The notes: generated by a model from the sequence alone, not told the origin. Shown: positions 1-6,930, numbered from the stretch's first letter. The stretch: DNA of 7,332 bases from Cellvibrionaceae bacterium (GCA_025800435.1 JAOXRV010000833.1:1-7332); one strand, 5' to 3'. A program made the numbers and translations.

Positions 1-404
1 TGATCGTTAATATGGAAGCCTGTGCACGCTGCTGCCTGCAAGAGGCGGTCGACTGGGCCAAGGACCGCAAAACCTTTGGCAAACCGCTGGCCAAGCACCA
101 GGTTATTCGCCATAAAATTTCCGCCATGAAGCAGCGTATCAATTCGACCCAGGCCTATATTCAATTTATGAGCCGAGAGATAGCCGAGGGCCGCAGCGAT
201 TTTGGTGACCTGGCCCTACTCAAGGTTCAGGCCAGTGAAACCATGGAATTCTGCGCCAAAGAGGCCAGCCAGATTTTAGGCGGCGCCTCATATCTGCGCG
301 GTTGTAAAACCGAGCGCATCTACCGCGAGGTTCGGGTAAACGCCATTGGCGGTGGTTCGGAAGAAATTATGCGCGACCTTGCCTCGCGCCAATATGGCTT
401 ATAA
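1..404 (+). CDS. Acyl-CoA dehydrogenase, C-terminal part (5' truncated by window edge)
   Basis: This is the C-terminal helical domain of an acyl-CoA dehydrogenase, a flavoenzyme that makes the 2,3-double bond in acyl-CoA thioesters. The frame is open to the window edge (codons ATC GTT AAT before the ATG at 12). That ATG is internal, because the family continues well upstream. Visible family marks are the R-K-T-F-G-K-P-L segment followed by HQVIRHK (about 70-115), which in this family contacts FAD across the dimer, then the GGASYLRG and ERIYREVRVNAIGGGSEEIM blocks near the end. The Glu of the medium-chain type YEGT loop is Gly here, so the catalytic base would have to lie in the missing upstream helix, as in isovaleryl- and long-chain-type enzymes. 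It is followed after 13 bases by the next ACAD gene, in the same operon. The family assignment is secure and the substrate is unknown. Confidence 0.93.
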   Translation, partial: IVNMEACARCCLQEAVDWAKDRKTFGKPLAKHQVIRHKISAMKQRINSTQAYIQFMSREIAEGRSDFGDLALLKVQASETMEFCAKEASQILGGASYLRGCKTERIYREVRVNAIGGGSEEIMRDLASRQYGL

Positions 405-405
405 A

Positions 406-412
406 AAGGAGG
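406..412 (+). promoter_or_regulatory. Ribosome binding site AAGGAGG for the 400-aa acyl-CoA dehydrogenase
   Basis: A perfect AAGGAGG lies 5 bases before the ATG at 418. It fixes the start there, although the frame is open back to a TTG at 346 inside the preceding gene. Confidence 0.85.
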
Positions 413-417
413 CTGCG

Positions 418-1620
418 ATGCAGACCGATAGTCAAACCCTCGCCACGTTTCGAGCCGAGGTTCAAGCCTGGTTAAGGGATAATATTCCCGCAAACCCGGG
501 CTTTCTATTGCCCCAAAGCTTTATGGAAGTGGGCAGCGAAGAGCAGTTGGAATTTTTGATTGCCTGGCAACGCAAAGTCTACGAGGCCGGCTATCTGGGT
601 ATGGCCTGGCCTAAAGAGTATGGCGGTGGCGGCATGCCCCAGGCCTACCAAGATATCGTCGACCAAGAACTGATGAGCCACAAGGCGCCGATCATTTTTA
701 ATGTGATTGGCCTGGGCTGGGCCGGCCCGCTGATTTTGCAACTGGGCAGTGAGGCGGAAAAACAAAAATATATTAAAGGTATTCTGACCGCCGAAGATAT
801 CTGGTGCCAGGGTTTCTCCGAGCCCGACCACGGCTCCGATTTGGGTAATGCCCAGTGCCGCGCCGTGCGCGATGGCGACGACTATGTGGTCAACGGCAGC
901 AAAATCTGGACAACCTTTGGCAATTACGCCAAGTATATGATTCTATTGGCGCGCACCAACCCAGACGCCCCCAATAAATACGCCGGTCTGTCGTTCTTTT
1001 TGGCGCCGATGTTGATCGATGGTGTCAGCACCAGCCCAATCCAGAAAATAACCGGCGAGTACGGCTTTTGCCAGACCTTCTTTGACGATGCCCGCATTCC
1101 CGCCGATTGCATGATTGGCGCCGAGGGAGAAGGCTGGAAAATGGCCATGCAGACCCTACAGTATGAGCGCAGTGTCGACGGTGGCCAGGCCAGCACCTAT
1201 AAATTTTTACCCATCGCTATGGCCGACCTGCTCGATACCTGCCGTGCTATCACCCGCGATGGCAAGCCTTTGCTGGACGACCCCATTGTGCAGGACCGCC
1301 TGGTGCAGTTTTTAATGGAAGAGAAGTCCCTGGCGCTGATGAAGGTGCGCGGCGATATTCCGGCACTGTGTACCGACTACCCCTTTTCGCTAGCACTCAG
1401 TGGCAAGCTGGTCGCCACCGAGCTATTCCGCCGCGCACGCCAATACGCGGTGAGCCTGCAAGGCGCCAAAGGTGGCCTGTATGTGGGGGATGACATGGCG
1501 ATTGAAGGCGGCCAGTGGCAGCGGGGTTACTTTAACAACTTCTCCGCCACTATCGGCGGCGGTACCAGCCAAGTGCAGGCCAATATTATTGCCGAGCATG
1601 TACTCGGCCTACCCAAATAA
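418..1620 (+). CDS. Acyl-CoA dehydrogenase, 400 aa, catalytic-type subunit
   Basis: A full-length FAD-dependent acyl-CoA dehydrogenase expected to oxidise a CoA thioester at the alpha-beta position in the cytoplasm and pass electrons to electron-transfer flavoprotein. Residues 1-125 form the N-terminal helical domain, with MAWPKEYGG at 62-70. The FAD/substrate motif GFSEPDHGSDLG is at 132-143, and GSKIWTT at 160-166 starts the beta domain. The helix-G segment LQYERS places Glu250 where isovaleryl- and long-chain-type enzymes carry their catalytic base. The C-terminal loop IGGGTSQVQ (379-387) lacks the medium-chain type Glu. The length of 400 is normal. The start at ATG 418 is set by AAGGAGG. 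It is the middle gene of a tight three-gene ACAD operon, and the next ACAD begins 11 bases after its stop. Inference: it is the FAD-competent partner of the 380-aa protein, as in alpha2beta2 ACADs of steroid catabolism. The substrate remains open. Confidence 0.95.
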   Translation: MQTDSQTLATFRAEVQAWLRDNIPANPGFLLPQSFMEVGSEEQLEFLIAWQRKVYEAGYLGMAWPKEYGGGGMPQAYQDIVDQELMSHKAPIIFNVIGLGWAGPLILQLGSEAEKQKYIKGILTAEDIWCQGFSEPDHGSDLGNAQCRAVRDGDDYVVNGSKIWTTFGNYAKYMILLARTNPDAPNKYAGLSFFLAPMLIDGVSTSPIQKITGEYGFCQTFFDDARIPADCMIGAEGEGWKMAMQTLQYERSVDGGQASTYKFLPIAMADLLDTCRAITRDGKPLLDDPIVQDRLVQFLMEEKSLALMKVRGDIPALCTDYPFSLALSGKLVATELFRRARQYAVSLQGAKGGLYVGDDMAIEGGQWQRGYFNNFSATIGGGTSQVQANIIAEHVLGLPK

Positions 1621-1624
1621 GGAG
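1619..1624 (+). promoter_or_regulatory. Ribosome binding site AAGGAG for the 380-aa acyl-CoA dehydrogenase
   Basis: AAGGAG overlaps the TAA stop of the previous gene and sits 7 bases before ATG 1632. It supports that start over the in-frame ATG at 1665 (MRFSEEQ), which looks like the usual N-terminus of the family but has no comparable site. Confidence 0.75.
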
Positions 1625-1631
1625 CAGCGCC

Positions 1632-2774
1632 ATGAGTTTTATTAATATTGAGGCCCGCACCGATATGCGCTTTAGCGAAGAGCAGGCCATGATTCTAGAA
1701 GCCGCGCGCGGCTTCTGTGAGGCGAAATCCGATACCGAAGCGGTGCGCAAACTGCTGCAAGACCCGCGAGGTTACCGCGACGATGTTTGGCAACAGCTGG
1801 TTGAACTGGGTTGGACCGGCATTTGTATCGACGAACAATACGGCGGCTCGGCCATGGGGCTGGATAATTTAATCCCCATTGCCGAGAGTATGGGCCAACA
1901 GTTATTGGCGACGCCTTTTTTCAGCAGCAACCTGGCCGCCCAGCTACTGCAAGCCAGCGGCAGCGATGCCCAAAAGGCCGAGTACCTGCCCAAGTTGGCC
2001 AGCGCTAGCATTGCCACCCTGGCCCTGCTCGATAGTGAAGACTGGGGTGCCAGCGGTAGCCAGTGTAGCCTGGGCGAAGACCTACAGTTGAGCGGCCGCA
2101 AGGTTTTGGTCGACAGCGGCGCTCAAGCTGAGCTGTTTATTGTGCACTGTCAGCAAGCTGGCGATGAAAAACTGGTATTGGTCAGCGCCGATAAGCTGAG
2201 CAGCAATGCCATTAGCCAGCACACCTTGATCGACGAGACCAAACGCGCGGCGGTGGTGGATTTTAGCGGTGTACAGATTAGCGCCGAAGATATTCTGCCC
2301 TGTGTCGATGTGGCTGAACAGTTGCGCCAAGTATTTTTACTGGGCGGCCTATTGGTTGCAGCCGAGTCGGTCGGCGCCACCACCTCGTGCCTCAAGCTAA
2401 CGGTTGAGTACTTAAAAACCCGCAAGCAGTTTGGCAAGTTAATTGGCTCGTACCAATCGCTTAAACACCCGATGGTGGATGCATTGAATATGATGGAAGC
2501 GGCCAGATCACAGGTCTATCACGCCGCTACTTTACTGGGTGATAACGGTGGGAATTACGATAAGGATGTAGAAATTGCCTGCCGCATGGCCAAGGCCACC
2601 GCCAATGATGCCTTGCTATTTGCCAGCGACCGGGCGGTGCAGTTCCACGGTGGCATGGGCTTTACCTACGAGTGTGATGCCCAACTGTATATTCGCCGGG
2701 CCCAGTGGGCGCAGCAGCAGTTTGGCGACAGCGCCCATCAGCGCAAGCGCCTTGCGCCGCTGCTGTTGGGCTAA
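1632..2774 (+). CDS. Acyl-CoA dehydrogenase-like protein, 380 aa, probable partner subunit
   Basis: An acyl-CoA dehydrogenase-fold protein. The N-terminal domain (FSEEQAMILEAARGF at 14-28, LGWTGICIDEQYGG at 59-72) and the C-terminal helical domain are clear. The latter includes AAESVGAT at 243-250, R264-KQFGKLIGSYQ and the QFHGGMGFTYE block at 337-347. The usual FAD motif (T-E-P-x-A-G-S-D) is reduced to LDSEDWGASGS near 133-143, and the C-terminus ends at RLAPLLLG without the normal Glu/Gly-rich catalytic loop. In ACAD heteromers such as mycobacterial ChsE4-ChsE5, one subunit is degenerate in this way and completes the FAD site of the other at the interface. By inference this protein does the same for the 400-aa subunit just upstream. 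A stand-alone ACAD with divergent chemistry is the alternative. The TAA stop at 2772-2774 lies within the first bases of the downstream inverted repeat. Confidence 0.92.
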   Translation: MSFINIEARTDMRFSEEQAMILEAARGFCEAKSDTEAVRKLLQDPRGYRDDVWQQLVELGWTGICIDEQYGGSAMGLDNLIPIAESMGQQLLATPFFSSNLAAQLLQASGSDAQKAEYLPKLASASIATLALLDSEDWGASGSQCSLGEDLQLSGRKVLVDSGAQAELFIVHCQQAGDEKLVLVSADKLSSNAISQHTLIDETKRAAVVDFSGVQISAEDILPCVDVAEQLRQVFLLGGLLVAAESVGATTSCLKLTVEYLKTRKQFGKLIGSYQSLKHPMVDALNMMEAARSQVYHAATLLGDNGGNYDKDVEIACRMAKATANDALLFASDRAVQFHGGMGFTYECDAQLYIRRAQWAQQQFGDSAHQRKRLAPLLLG

Positions 2775-2972
2775 AGCCTACGCTCGCAAGGCGTGCGGGG
2801 CAGTCAATGCCGGCTGCCTTTACAAGGGCACCTCTGAATAACTCGGTGACGCTCAGCGGCATCCTAAAGCGCACATCTGCGGTGTTGCGTTGCTTGTAAA
2901 GGCGGTCGGCATTCACTGCGCAACGCGCCTTGCAGAAATGCGCTTTAGGGCGCACCCTTCGGGGCCTTAGAC
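2771..2972. repeat. Intergenic composite inverted repeat (dispersed repeat family, copy 1)
   Basis: This region fills the gap between two convergent genes. The left arm 2771-2826 pairs with the right arm 2893-2948 without gaps, at about 42 of 56 positions by hand alignment. It includes a perfect 11-mer, GCCTTTACAAG at 2816-2826 against CTTGTAAAGGC at 2893-2903. A nested pair, CCTAAAGCGCA (2863-2873) and TGCGCTTTAGG (2939-2949), is also perfect and is followed inward by TCTGC/GCAGA. The right end carries CCCTTCGGGG at 2956-2965, which can form a UUCG-capped hairpin. There is no T-tract, so a classic rho-independent terminator is not supported. Parts recur at about 6849-6930. I see no coding potential, transposase or clear target duplication. 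It could be a REP/BIME-like or MITE-like element that also blocks read-through. Confidence 0.75.
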
Positions 2973-2984
2973 AAATGGTTCGCG

Positions 2985-5801
2985 TTACAGCTCAAACGAG
3001 TTCAGCCCAGTAGCTGCGAGCTGGTCTGTTTGGCTGAAGTACATATCCGTCACCGAGCTAATATCTGGCTTAATATTCACCTCAGGTGCTGCGGCGCCAG
3101 ACTCACCAGTGTGGGGTAAACCCACAATCGTATCAGCCTCGCTCTTTAACAGGTCGGCGGTGGCTACGGGCTCATCCAGCGGCGCGGTGTTAAACCACAC
3201 ATCATCCACAACACGGGTCTCACCGCGGTCATCCGTCCAGCTAGAACGCAGGCCTTTTAGATTACCATTGTCAGTTTCCGATATAATTTGTGCGTCTAGG
3301 GCGATAGACACCACTCCCGCATCGGACAAGCTTAACAGCTCATCGGCCTGGCTTTGGCCATCACTGTTTTGATCGCGCCACAGTTGCAGTTGTCGATAGT
3401 GTTGATCTTGCGCATCAATCACACCGTCGCTGTTACTGTCCAGCTCGGCCAGGGCTGCAAAGCCATGCTCAGCTTGTGTACCGTCCGCCAGCGCGGTGGC
3501 GCTGCCAAATAATTCTGCGCCACTGTCAATGCGGCCATTGCCATCGATATCGCGCACCAGCAGACCATCATCCGGCGCCAGCCAAGCGCTGTGTTCTAAT
3601 TGGCCATCGCCATCAATATCAAACACCACGCCCTGTTGCAGCGCCAGGGTCTCCACACCATCGCCATCCAGATCTAATATCAGCGGTGTTTCCAAGCAGA
3701 ACTCCGACACCAGGTATTGCTCAAACTCATGCACATAGTTCATTTCAAAGTTTGCGCTCATCGGCTCAGATAACTGGCCGCTGTCGGCATCTTTTATTTG
3801 GGCCTTAAATTCCAGCGTATAGTTGCGCTCATTGCCGCGCCAGGTTTCCCAAACTATCTGCTCTTCATCGCCTTGGGGCATGGCGGCGATGGGGTCGGTA
3901 TAGGTCTCGTTATCGCTTGTTACAAATTGCAAATAATAGCCCCGGGCATCTTCATTGCTTGAGTCGGATTGGAGCATGGGCAAAAGTCGAAAGTTGCTGA
4001 TATCTGCCACGCCATTGATCACCTGGGCCTCGTTGCCATAGGCATCGCGAACCACCCAGTCATCGGGCAGGCCACTAATGCTGGCGACCAAGGTATCACC
4101 ACTGGAGAGGGTCGGGGCAATATCGTCGAGCCAAACATGGGCGGTACCGGCATAGAAATTATCGTAGCTGATATCGTCGGTTTCTATTTCCGGGGCATTG
4201 TAATAAGTATAGCGATTTAGATACTGATAGTATTTTGCCCCCTCATCCAGGGCGGCGTGGGCACGACCGGTACCGCTGCTATCTGCCACTGCCTCACTGC
4301 GGCGCTGAGCGTCGGCCGAGACCACAACCGCGGTCGCGCTAACACTGTTATCGGCGGCGATTAAAAATTGGCTTCCGTCTATCTGGGTCTCGACCGTGTT
4401 GCCAATATCAGCGGCGCCGATCAGGTAGCTGGCATCGGCCACCCCATCGCCATTAACATCAATCTCTACCCGCTCACCGGCCAAGGCACCATCGTCGACC
4501 CCCAGCTTAATCGTCACCCCAGCATCCAGCTCGGCCTGGCTGAGGTGCTCATCGCCACCGTCAACTATTTCCACACTGCTAAGGGCTTTGGGCGCTTGCA
4601 CTTTAATGCTAAAGGGCAGTGGCTCTGTGCGCGGGCCGGTATTGCCGGCCAAATCCGTATGACTGACGGACAAAGAGTAGTCCCCCTCGGTGAAATTGGC
4701 CTGGTACTGCCATTGACCGTTGGAATCAACTTGGACAGTGGCAATACTTGCATCGCCATTAAAGATTTTAATAATGGCGCCGGGCTGGCCGCTACCGCGC
4801 AAGGTTGGGCTTAGATCATCACTGCTGTGGTTGGCGGAAATATTGCCGGTAATTGCACCGACATCATCCACTACCTTAAAGTCTTTGACCGTTTCGCTAG
4901 TGCGATCGATGGTGAGATCAAAGTTCGCGCTGGCCTGGCTGCGCTGGCCATTCTCATCGACGGCCACGACGTTAAGCTGGTAACGGCCTTCGGCCAGGGC
5001 GATGGTTGGGGAAAACGACCAGTTGCCGTTTTCATCGGCCTCTGTTTGGCCCAACAGTACATCGCCGTTGTAGACTTCAATAAGTGTCAGCGCCGGGCCA
5101 GTGCCGCGCACGCTTAAGATATCGTCATCGCTGTGGCCACCCTTCTCTAGATTACCTTGATACAGCCCAACATTGTCTTGCACCAACTGTATTTGTGGCG
5201 CCTCTGGTGGCTCGTTGGTGTCCAGGGTAAAGCGCATCCCCAAATAGGCACGCTGGCCATTGGGTAGATCAGCCATAAGAGAGATCAAATGCTCGCCATT
5301 GGGCAGGGGATCGCTAACCGCTATTTGCCAGCTGCCGTTGGGCTTGGTGTCGACTGGGCCATAGGTATGGCCATTGATACTTGCTGTTACCTTGGCGCCG
5401 GCGCCCAGCCAGCCACTAAAAACCGGGGTGCTATCGTCGCGGCTGCCGCCTTCGATAATAGTGGTATTGTCAGGCAGTACCACTTCGGTAGTGGAGATTG
5501 GTGCCGCATCCACAGTAATATTAACGGCTTCACTGGCTTCAAAACTGCCATCTTCCGCAGCCAAGCTGCGAACACTGTATTGATGGCTGCCATTTTTAAT
5601 GTTATCGAGCTGACCCTGCCAGTTGCCGTGCTCATCGGCAGTTACAATACCCACGTATTGATCACCGTTATAAAGTCTTAATGGCTGGTTCGGCTCTGCC
5701 GTACCCTGCAACAATATCTGCCGAGTTTGAATGGTAGTATTGGATTGAATAGTTTGTCCGGCGAAGCCATCGTAATGGCGCGCCTGAATAGTGATAGACA
5801 T
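2985..5801 (-). CDS. Large Ig-like repeat protein with C-terminal Ca-binding domain, probable type I-secreted protein/adhesin
   Basis: A 938-aa acidic protein. The start is ATG at 5801-5799 with GGGAG (5811-5807) 5 bases upstream. There is no N-terminal signal peptide and no membrane segment. Residues about 25-98, 105-195, 222-299 and 325-400 are four bacterial Ig-like repeats with the recurring pattern G-T/S-G-x-P, V/I-Y/F-N-G-D, A/V-D-x-N/H-G-x-W. About 410-480 is a further repeat with one Ca-type loop, D448-VNGDGVAD. I do not recognise 480-700, which is rich in Tyr, Asp and Asn. Residues 705-835 match the domain found at the end of FrpC-like and RTX-associated proteins, with Asp loops at 710-717, 728-736, 751-759, 788-796 and 810-821. 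Classic GGxGxDxxx nonapeptides are absent. Export by a type I system through a C-terminal signal is inferred, as no transporter is in the window. The role may be surface adhesion or matrix. It is convergent with the ACAD operon. Confidence 0.9.
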   Translation of the reverse strand: MSITIQARHYDGFAGQTIQSNTTIQTRQILLQGTAEPNQPLRLYNGDQYVGIVTADEHGNWQGQLDNIKNGSHQYSVRSLAAEDGSFEASEAVNITVDAAPISTTEVVLPDNTTIIEGGSRDDSTPVFSGWLGAGAKVTASINGHTYGPVDTKPNGSWQIAVSDPLPNGEHLISLMADLPNGQRAYLGMRFTLDTNEPPEAPQIQLVQDNVGLYQGNLEKGGHSDDDILSVRGTGPALTLIEVYNGDVLLGQTEADENGNWSFSPTIALAEGRYQLNVVAVDENGQRSQASANFDLTIDRTSETVKDFKVVDDVGAITGNISANHSSDDLSPTLRGSGQPGAIIKIFNGDASIATVQVDSNGQWQYQANFTEGDYSLSVSHTDLAGNTGPRTEPLPFSIKVQAPKALSSVEIVDGGDEHLSQAELDAGVTIKLGVDDGALAGERVEIDVNGDGVADASYLIGAADIGNTVETQIDGSQFLIAADNSVSATAVVVSADAQRRSEAVADSSGTGRAHAALDEGAKYYQYLNRYTYYNAPEIETDDISYDNFYAGTAHVWLDDIAPTLSSGDTLVASISGLPDDWVVRDAYGNEAQVINGVADISNFRLLPMLQSDSSNEDARGYYLQFVTSDNETYTDPIAAMPQGDEEQIVWETWRGNERNYTLEFKAQIKDADSGQLSEPMSANFEMNYVHEFEQYLVSEFCLETPLILDLDGDGVETLALQQGVVFDIDGDGQLEHSAWLAPDDGLLVRDIDGNGRIDSGAELFGSATALADGTQAEHGFAALAELDSNSDGVIDAQDQHYRQLQLWRDQNSDGQSQADELLSLSDAGVVSIALDAQIISETDNGNLKGLRSSWTDDRGETRVVDDVWFNTAPLDEPVATADLLKSEADTIVGLPHTGESGAAAPEVNIKPDISSVTDMYFSQTDQLAATGLNSFEL

Positions 5802-5886
5802 AGAAGCTCCCTAACCCGTTGTGAAGACGCCGCTGACTGCCCAGCTGACGACATTGTTTTTTAATTAATATTCAGGGATTTTACTG
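5802..5886 (-). other. 5' leader of the 938-aa gene; AT-rich, no convincing promoter
   Basis: The segment between the terminator of the 227-aa gene and the ATG at 5801 contains an AT-rich stretch (5855-5871, with the palindrome TTAATTAA at 5861-5868). TATTAA at 5870-5865 matches the -10 consensus at 4 of 6 bases but has no good -35 at proper spacing. A promoter here is expected, because a terminator precedes it, but I cannot place one firmly. GGGAG at 5807-5811 is the ribosome site. Confidence 0.3.
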
Positions 5887-5926
5887 AAAGAAAATTAAGC
5901 GCCTAAGCCAAACATCGGCTGGCGCT
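5887..5926 (-). terminator. Rho-independent terminator of the halohydrin dehalogenase-like gene
   Basis: Read on the - strand, AGCGCC+AGCC pairs with GGCT+GGCGCT around a 7-base loop, with a 2-base TA bulge in the 3' arm (stem 5898-5926). It is followed by TAATTTTCTTT (5897-5887). The hairpin begins 62 bases after the stop codon of the 227-aa gene and precedes the 938-aa gene, so the two genes are probably transcribed separately. The + strand side is followed by an A-run, so it is not bidirectional. Confidence 0.7.
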
Positions 5927-5988
5927 AAAAAACGGCATTAGTTATTAAGAAAGGCGGTGCAACTAAACCATCAGCCCATTCTTTGGTA

Positions 5989-6672
5989 TTAGATGCTGGT
6001 TACCCAACCACCCGCAAAAGGCACAACCTGACCAACTATATGGGTATTTTGCTGGGATGCTAGAAAGGCCATCAGGTTGGCTGTCTCTTGGGCCGGGCCA
6101 CAGCGACCGGTGGGCACTTGTTTTAACTCTTCTTGAAACTTGGCACTGTCGCGCTTGGCTTTGGGGTAGTAGTCTTCGTTCTCAATATAGTTTTGGCCAA
6201 TGCCGTTAAACTGCACCCCAAAGCGCGCCAACTCGCTGCCGGCGGTACGCACAAACGCATTTTGGGCGCCGCGCATGGTGGCGTAGCTGCTGGCGCCATA
6301 GATGGCGCGCAGCGGCGCGGCACTGGTAATAGCCACAATTTTGCCCGCCCCCCGGGCCTTCATCTGCCCGCCAAAAGCGCGCACCACGCGCATAAATGGA
6401 TGCAGCAATTTATCGCACAACTCAAACCACTCCTCATCGCTGATATTTTCTACTTTATTGGGGCGGGGGTTATTGCCGAAATTGGCAATTAGGATATCGG
6501 TGGGGCCGGCAGCTTCCAACAGCGCTTGCACCGCCTCGCTACTATCTAGAGCTGCGGACCAGGCCAGCACATTGGCACCCAAGTTACCGAAGTGTTCCAC
6601 CGCGATTGGGCCCATATAATTATCACTGTCAGTTACCACCACGCGCTTGTTTGCAAATTCAGATTGAGTCAT
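5989..6672 (-). CDS. Putative halohydrin dehalogenase (SDR-fold, non-oxidoreductase), 227 aa
   Basis: This has the short-chain dehydrogenase fold but not SDR chemistry. The NAD(P) motif TGxxxGxG is replaced by T14-DSDN-Y19-M-G21, which fits the T-x4-[F/Y]-x-G halide-pocket signature. The catalytic motif is S117-x12-Y130-x3-R134, with Arg in place of the SDR Lys. Both signatures together define halohydrin dehalogenases (HheA-HheG types), which turn vicinal halohydrins into epoxides plus halide and open epoxides with small anions, without cofactor. Further agreement with HheC, from memory, includes ITSA-P after the central strand, GxNYxxxED at 159-167 (halide-loop Asn-Tyr) and MAFLAS...GQVxxxAGG at 201-222. 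The length is within or slightly below the family range. ATG 6672 is chosen because of AGGTGG upstream; a longer frame reaches 6726 but has no ribosome site and would cover the likely promoter. It is single-gene, with its own terminator. The natural substrate is unknown, and a catalytically different SDR relative is possible. Confidence 0.88.
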   Translation of the reverse strand: MTQSEFANKRVVVTDSDNYMGPIAVEHFGNLGANVLAWSAALDSSEAVQALLEAAGPTDILIANFGNNPRPNKVENISDEEWFELCDKLLHPFMRVVRAFGGQMKARGAGKIVAITSAAPLRAIYGASSYATMRGAQNAFVRTAGSELARFGVQFNGIGQNYIENEDYYPKAKRDSAKFQEELKQVPTGRCGPAQETANLMAFLASQQNTHIVGQVVPFAGGWVTSI

Positions 6673-6675
6673 GGC

Positions 6676-6681
6676 CCACCT
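6676..6681 (-). promoter_or_regulatory. Ribosome binding site AGGTGG for the halohydrin dehalogenase-like gene
   Basis: Read on the - strand, AGGTGG(G) lies 3 bases before the ATG at 6672-6670. The match and spacing are only fair, but it is the only site near a start codon that matches the homologous N-terminus. Confidence 0.45.
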
Positions 6682-6705
6682 ACTTATTTGAAGTTTTGAT
6701 GGGCA

Positions 6706-6736
6706 ATAATAACCTGAGTCCAGCACCGTTGATCAA
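6706..6736 (-). promoter_or_regulatory. Candidate sigma-70 promoter for the halohydrin dehalogenase-like gene
   Basis: On the - strand, TTGATC (6736-6731, 4 of 6) and TATTAT (6711-6706, 5 of 6) are 19 bases apart. Transcription would begin near 6699, about 27 bases before the chosen ATG. The spacing is long and the evidence is only consensus matching. Confidence 0.3.
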
Positions 6737-6784
6737 TGGTGGTTTGTGCCTATTTTTGCTGTGTTTATATGGCGCCGCTTGGCT

Positions 6785-6930
6785 GGCAGATGCCGACAGA
6801 TGGTCACTGCCGGCATCTGCCCCCGCCGCCTTTACCATCAGCCCGGCACCGCAGATGTGGGCTTTAGAGCCCGCTCTTCGGGGCCTTGAGGTGCCTTTGC
6901 CCCAAGGCCTGAGCGTCCCGCGTTATTCAG
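6785..6930. repeat. Intergenic repeat block (dispersed repeat family, copy 2, rearranged)
   Basis: This block contains a perfect 11-bp inverted repeat, GGCAGATGCCG (6785-6795) and CGGCATCTGCC (6811-6821) with a 15-base loop. A second hairpin is GGCCTTG (6882-6888) with CAAGGCC (6903-6909). It shares pieces with the 2771-2972 block. 6851-6887 matches 2932-2968 at about 30 of 37 positions, including CTTCGGGGCCTT. CCGCAGATGTG-n-GCTTTAG at 6849-6867 matches the reverse complement of 2864-2882. CTGAGCGTC...GTTATTCAG (6909-6930) and GAGGTGCC...AAGGC (about 6888-6908) match the reverse complement of 2816-2856 in swapped order. It lies between the stop of the right-edge gene and the promoter of the dehalogenase-like gene. 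It has no T-tract and no coding role that I can support. Confidence 0.7.

Noticed and set aside
346..417. Upstream TTG start for the 400-aa acyl-CoA dehydrogenase
   Set aside because: It would overlap the end of the preceding gene. A perfect AAGGAGG 5 bases before ATG 418 marks the true start, and the added residues do not fit the family.
2952..2968. UUCG-capped hairpin as a rho-independent terminator for the convergent genes
   Set aside because: The stem is only three G-C pairs and no T-run follows on either strand, so it is kept as part of the repeat block.
4368..4814. 148-aa + strand frame, and other long + frames such as 5289-5681, opposite the 938-aa gene
   Set aside because: They are antisense shadows of a repeat-rich, GC-biased gene. 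None has a ribosome site or recognisable motifs, while the - strand frame has clear domains throughout.
2985..5801. Classic RTX toxin/haemolysin identity for the 938-aa protein
   Set aside because: There are no GGxGxDxxx nonapeptide arrays and no acylated pore-forming region. Only the Ca-loop domain that often accompanies RTX proteins is present.
6673..6726. N-terminal extension of the dehalogenase-like protein to an upstream start (18 extra residues)
   Set aside because: The extension has no ribosome site, no similarity to the family N-terminus, and would place the start within the likely promoter.
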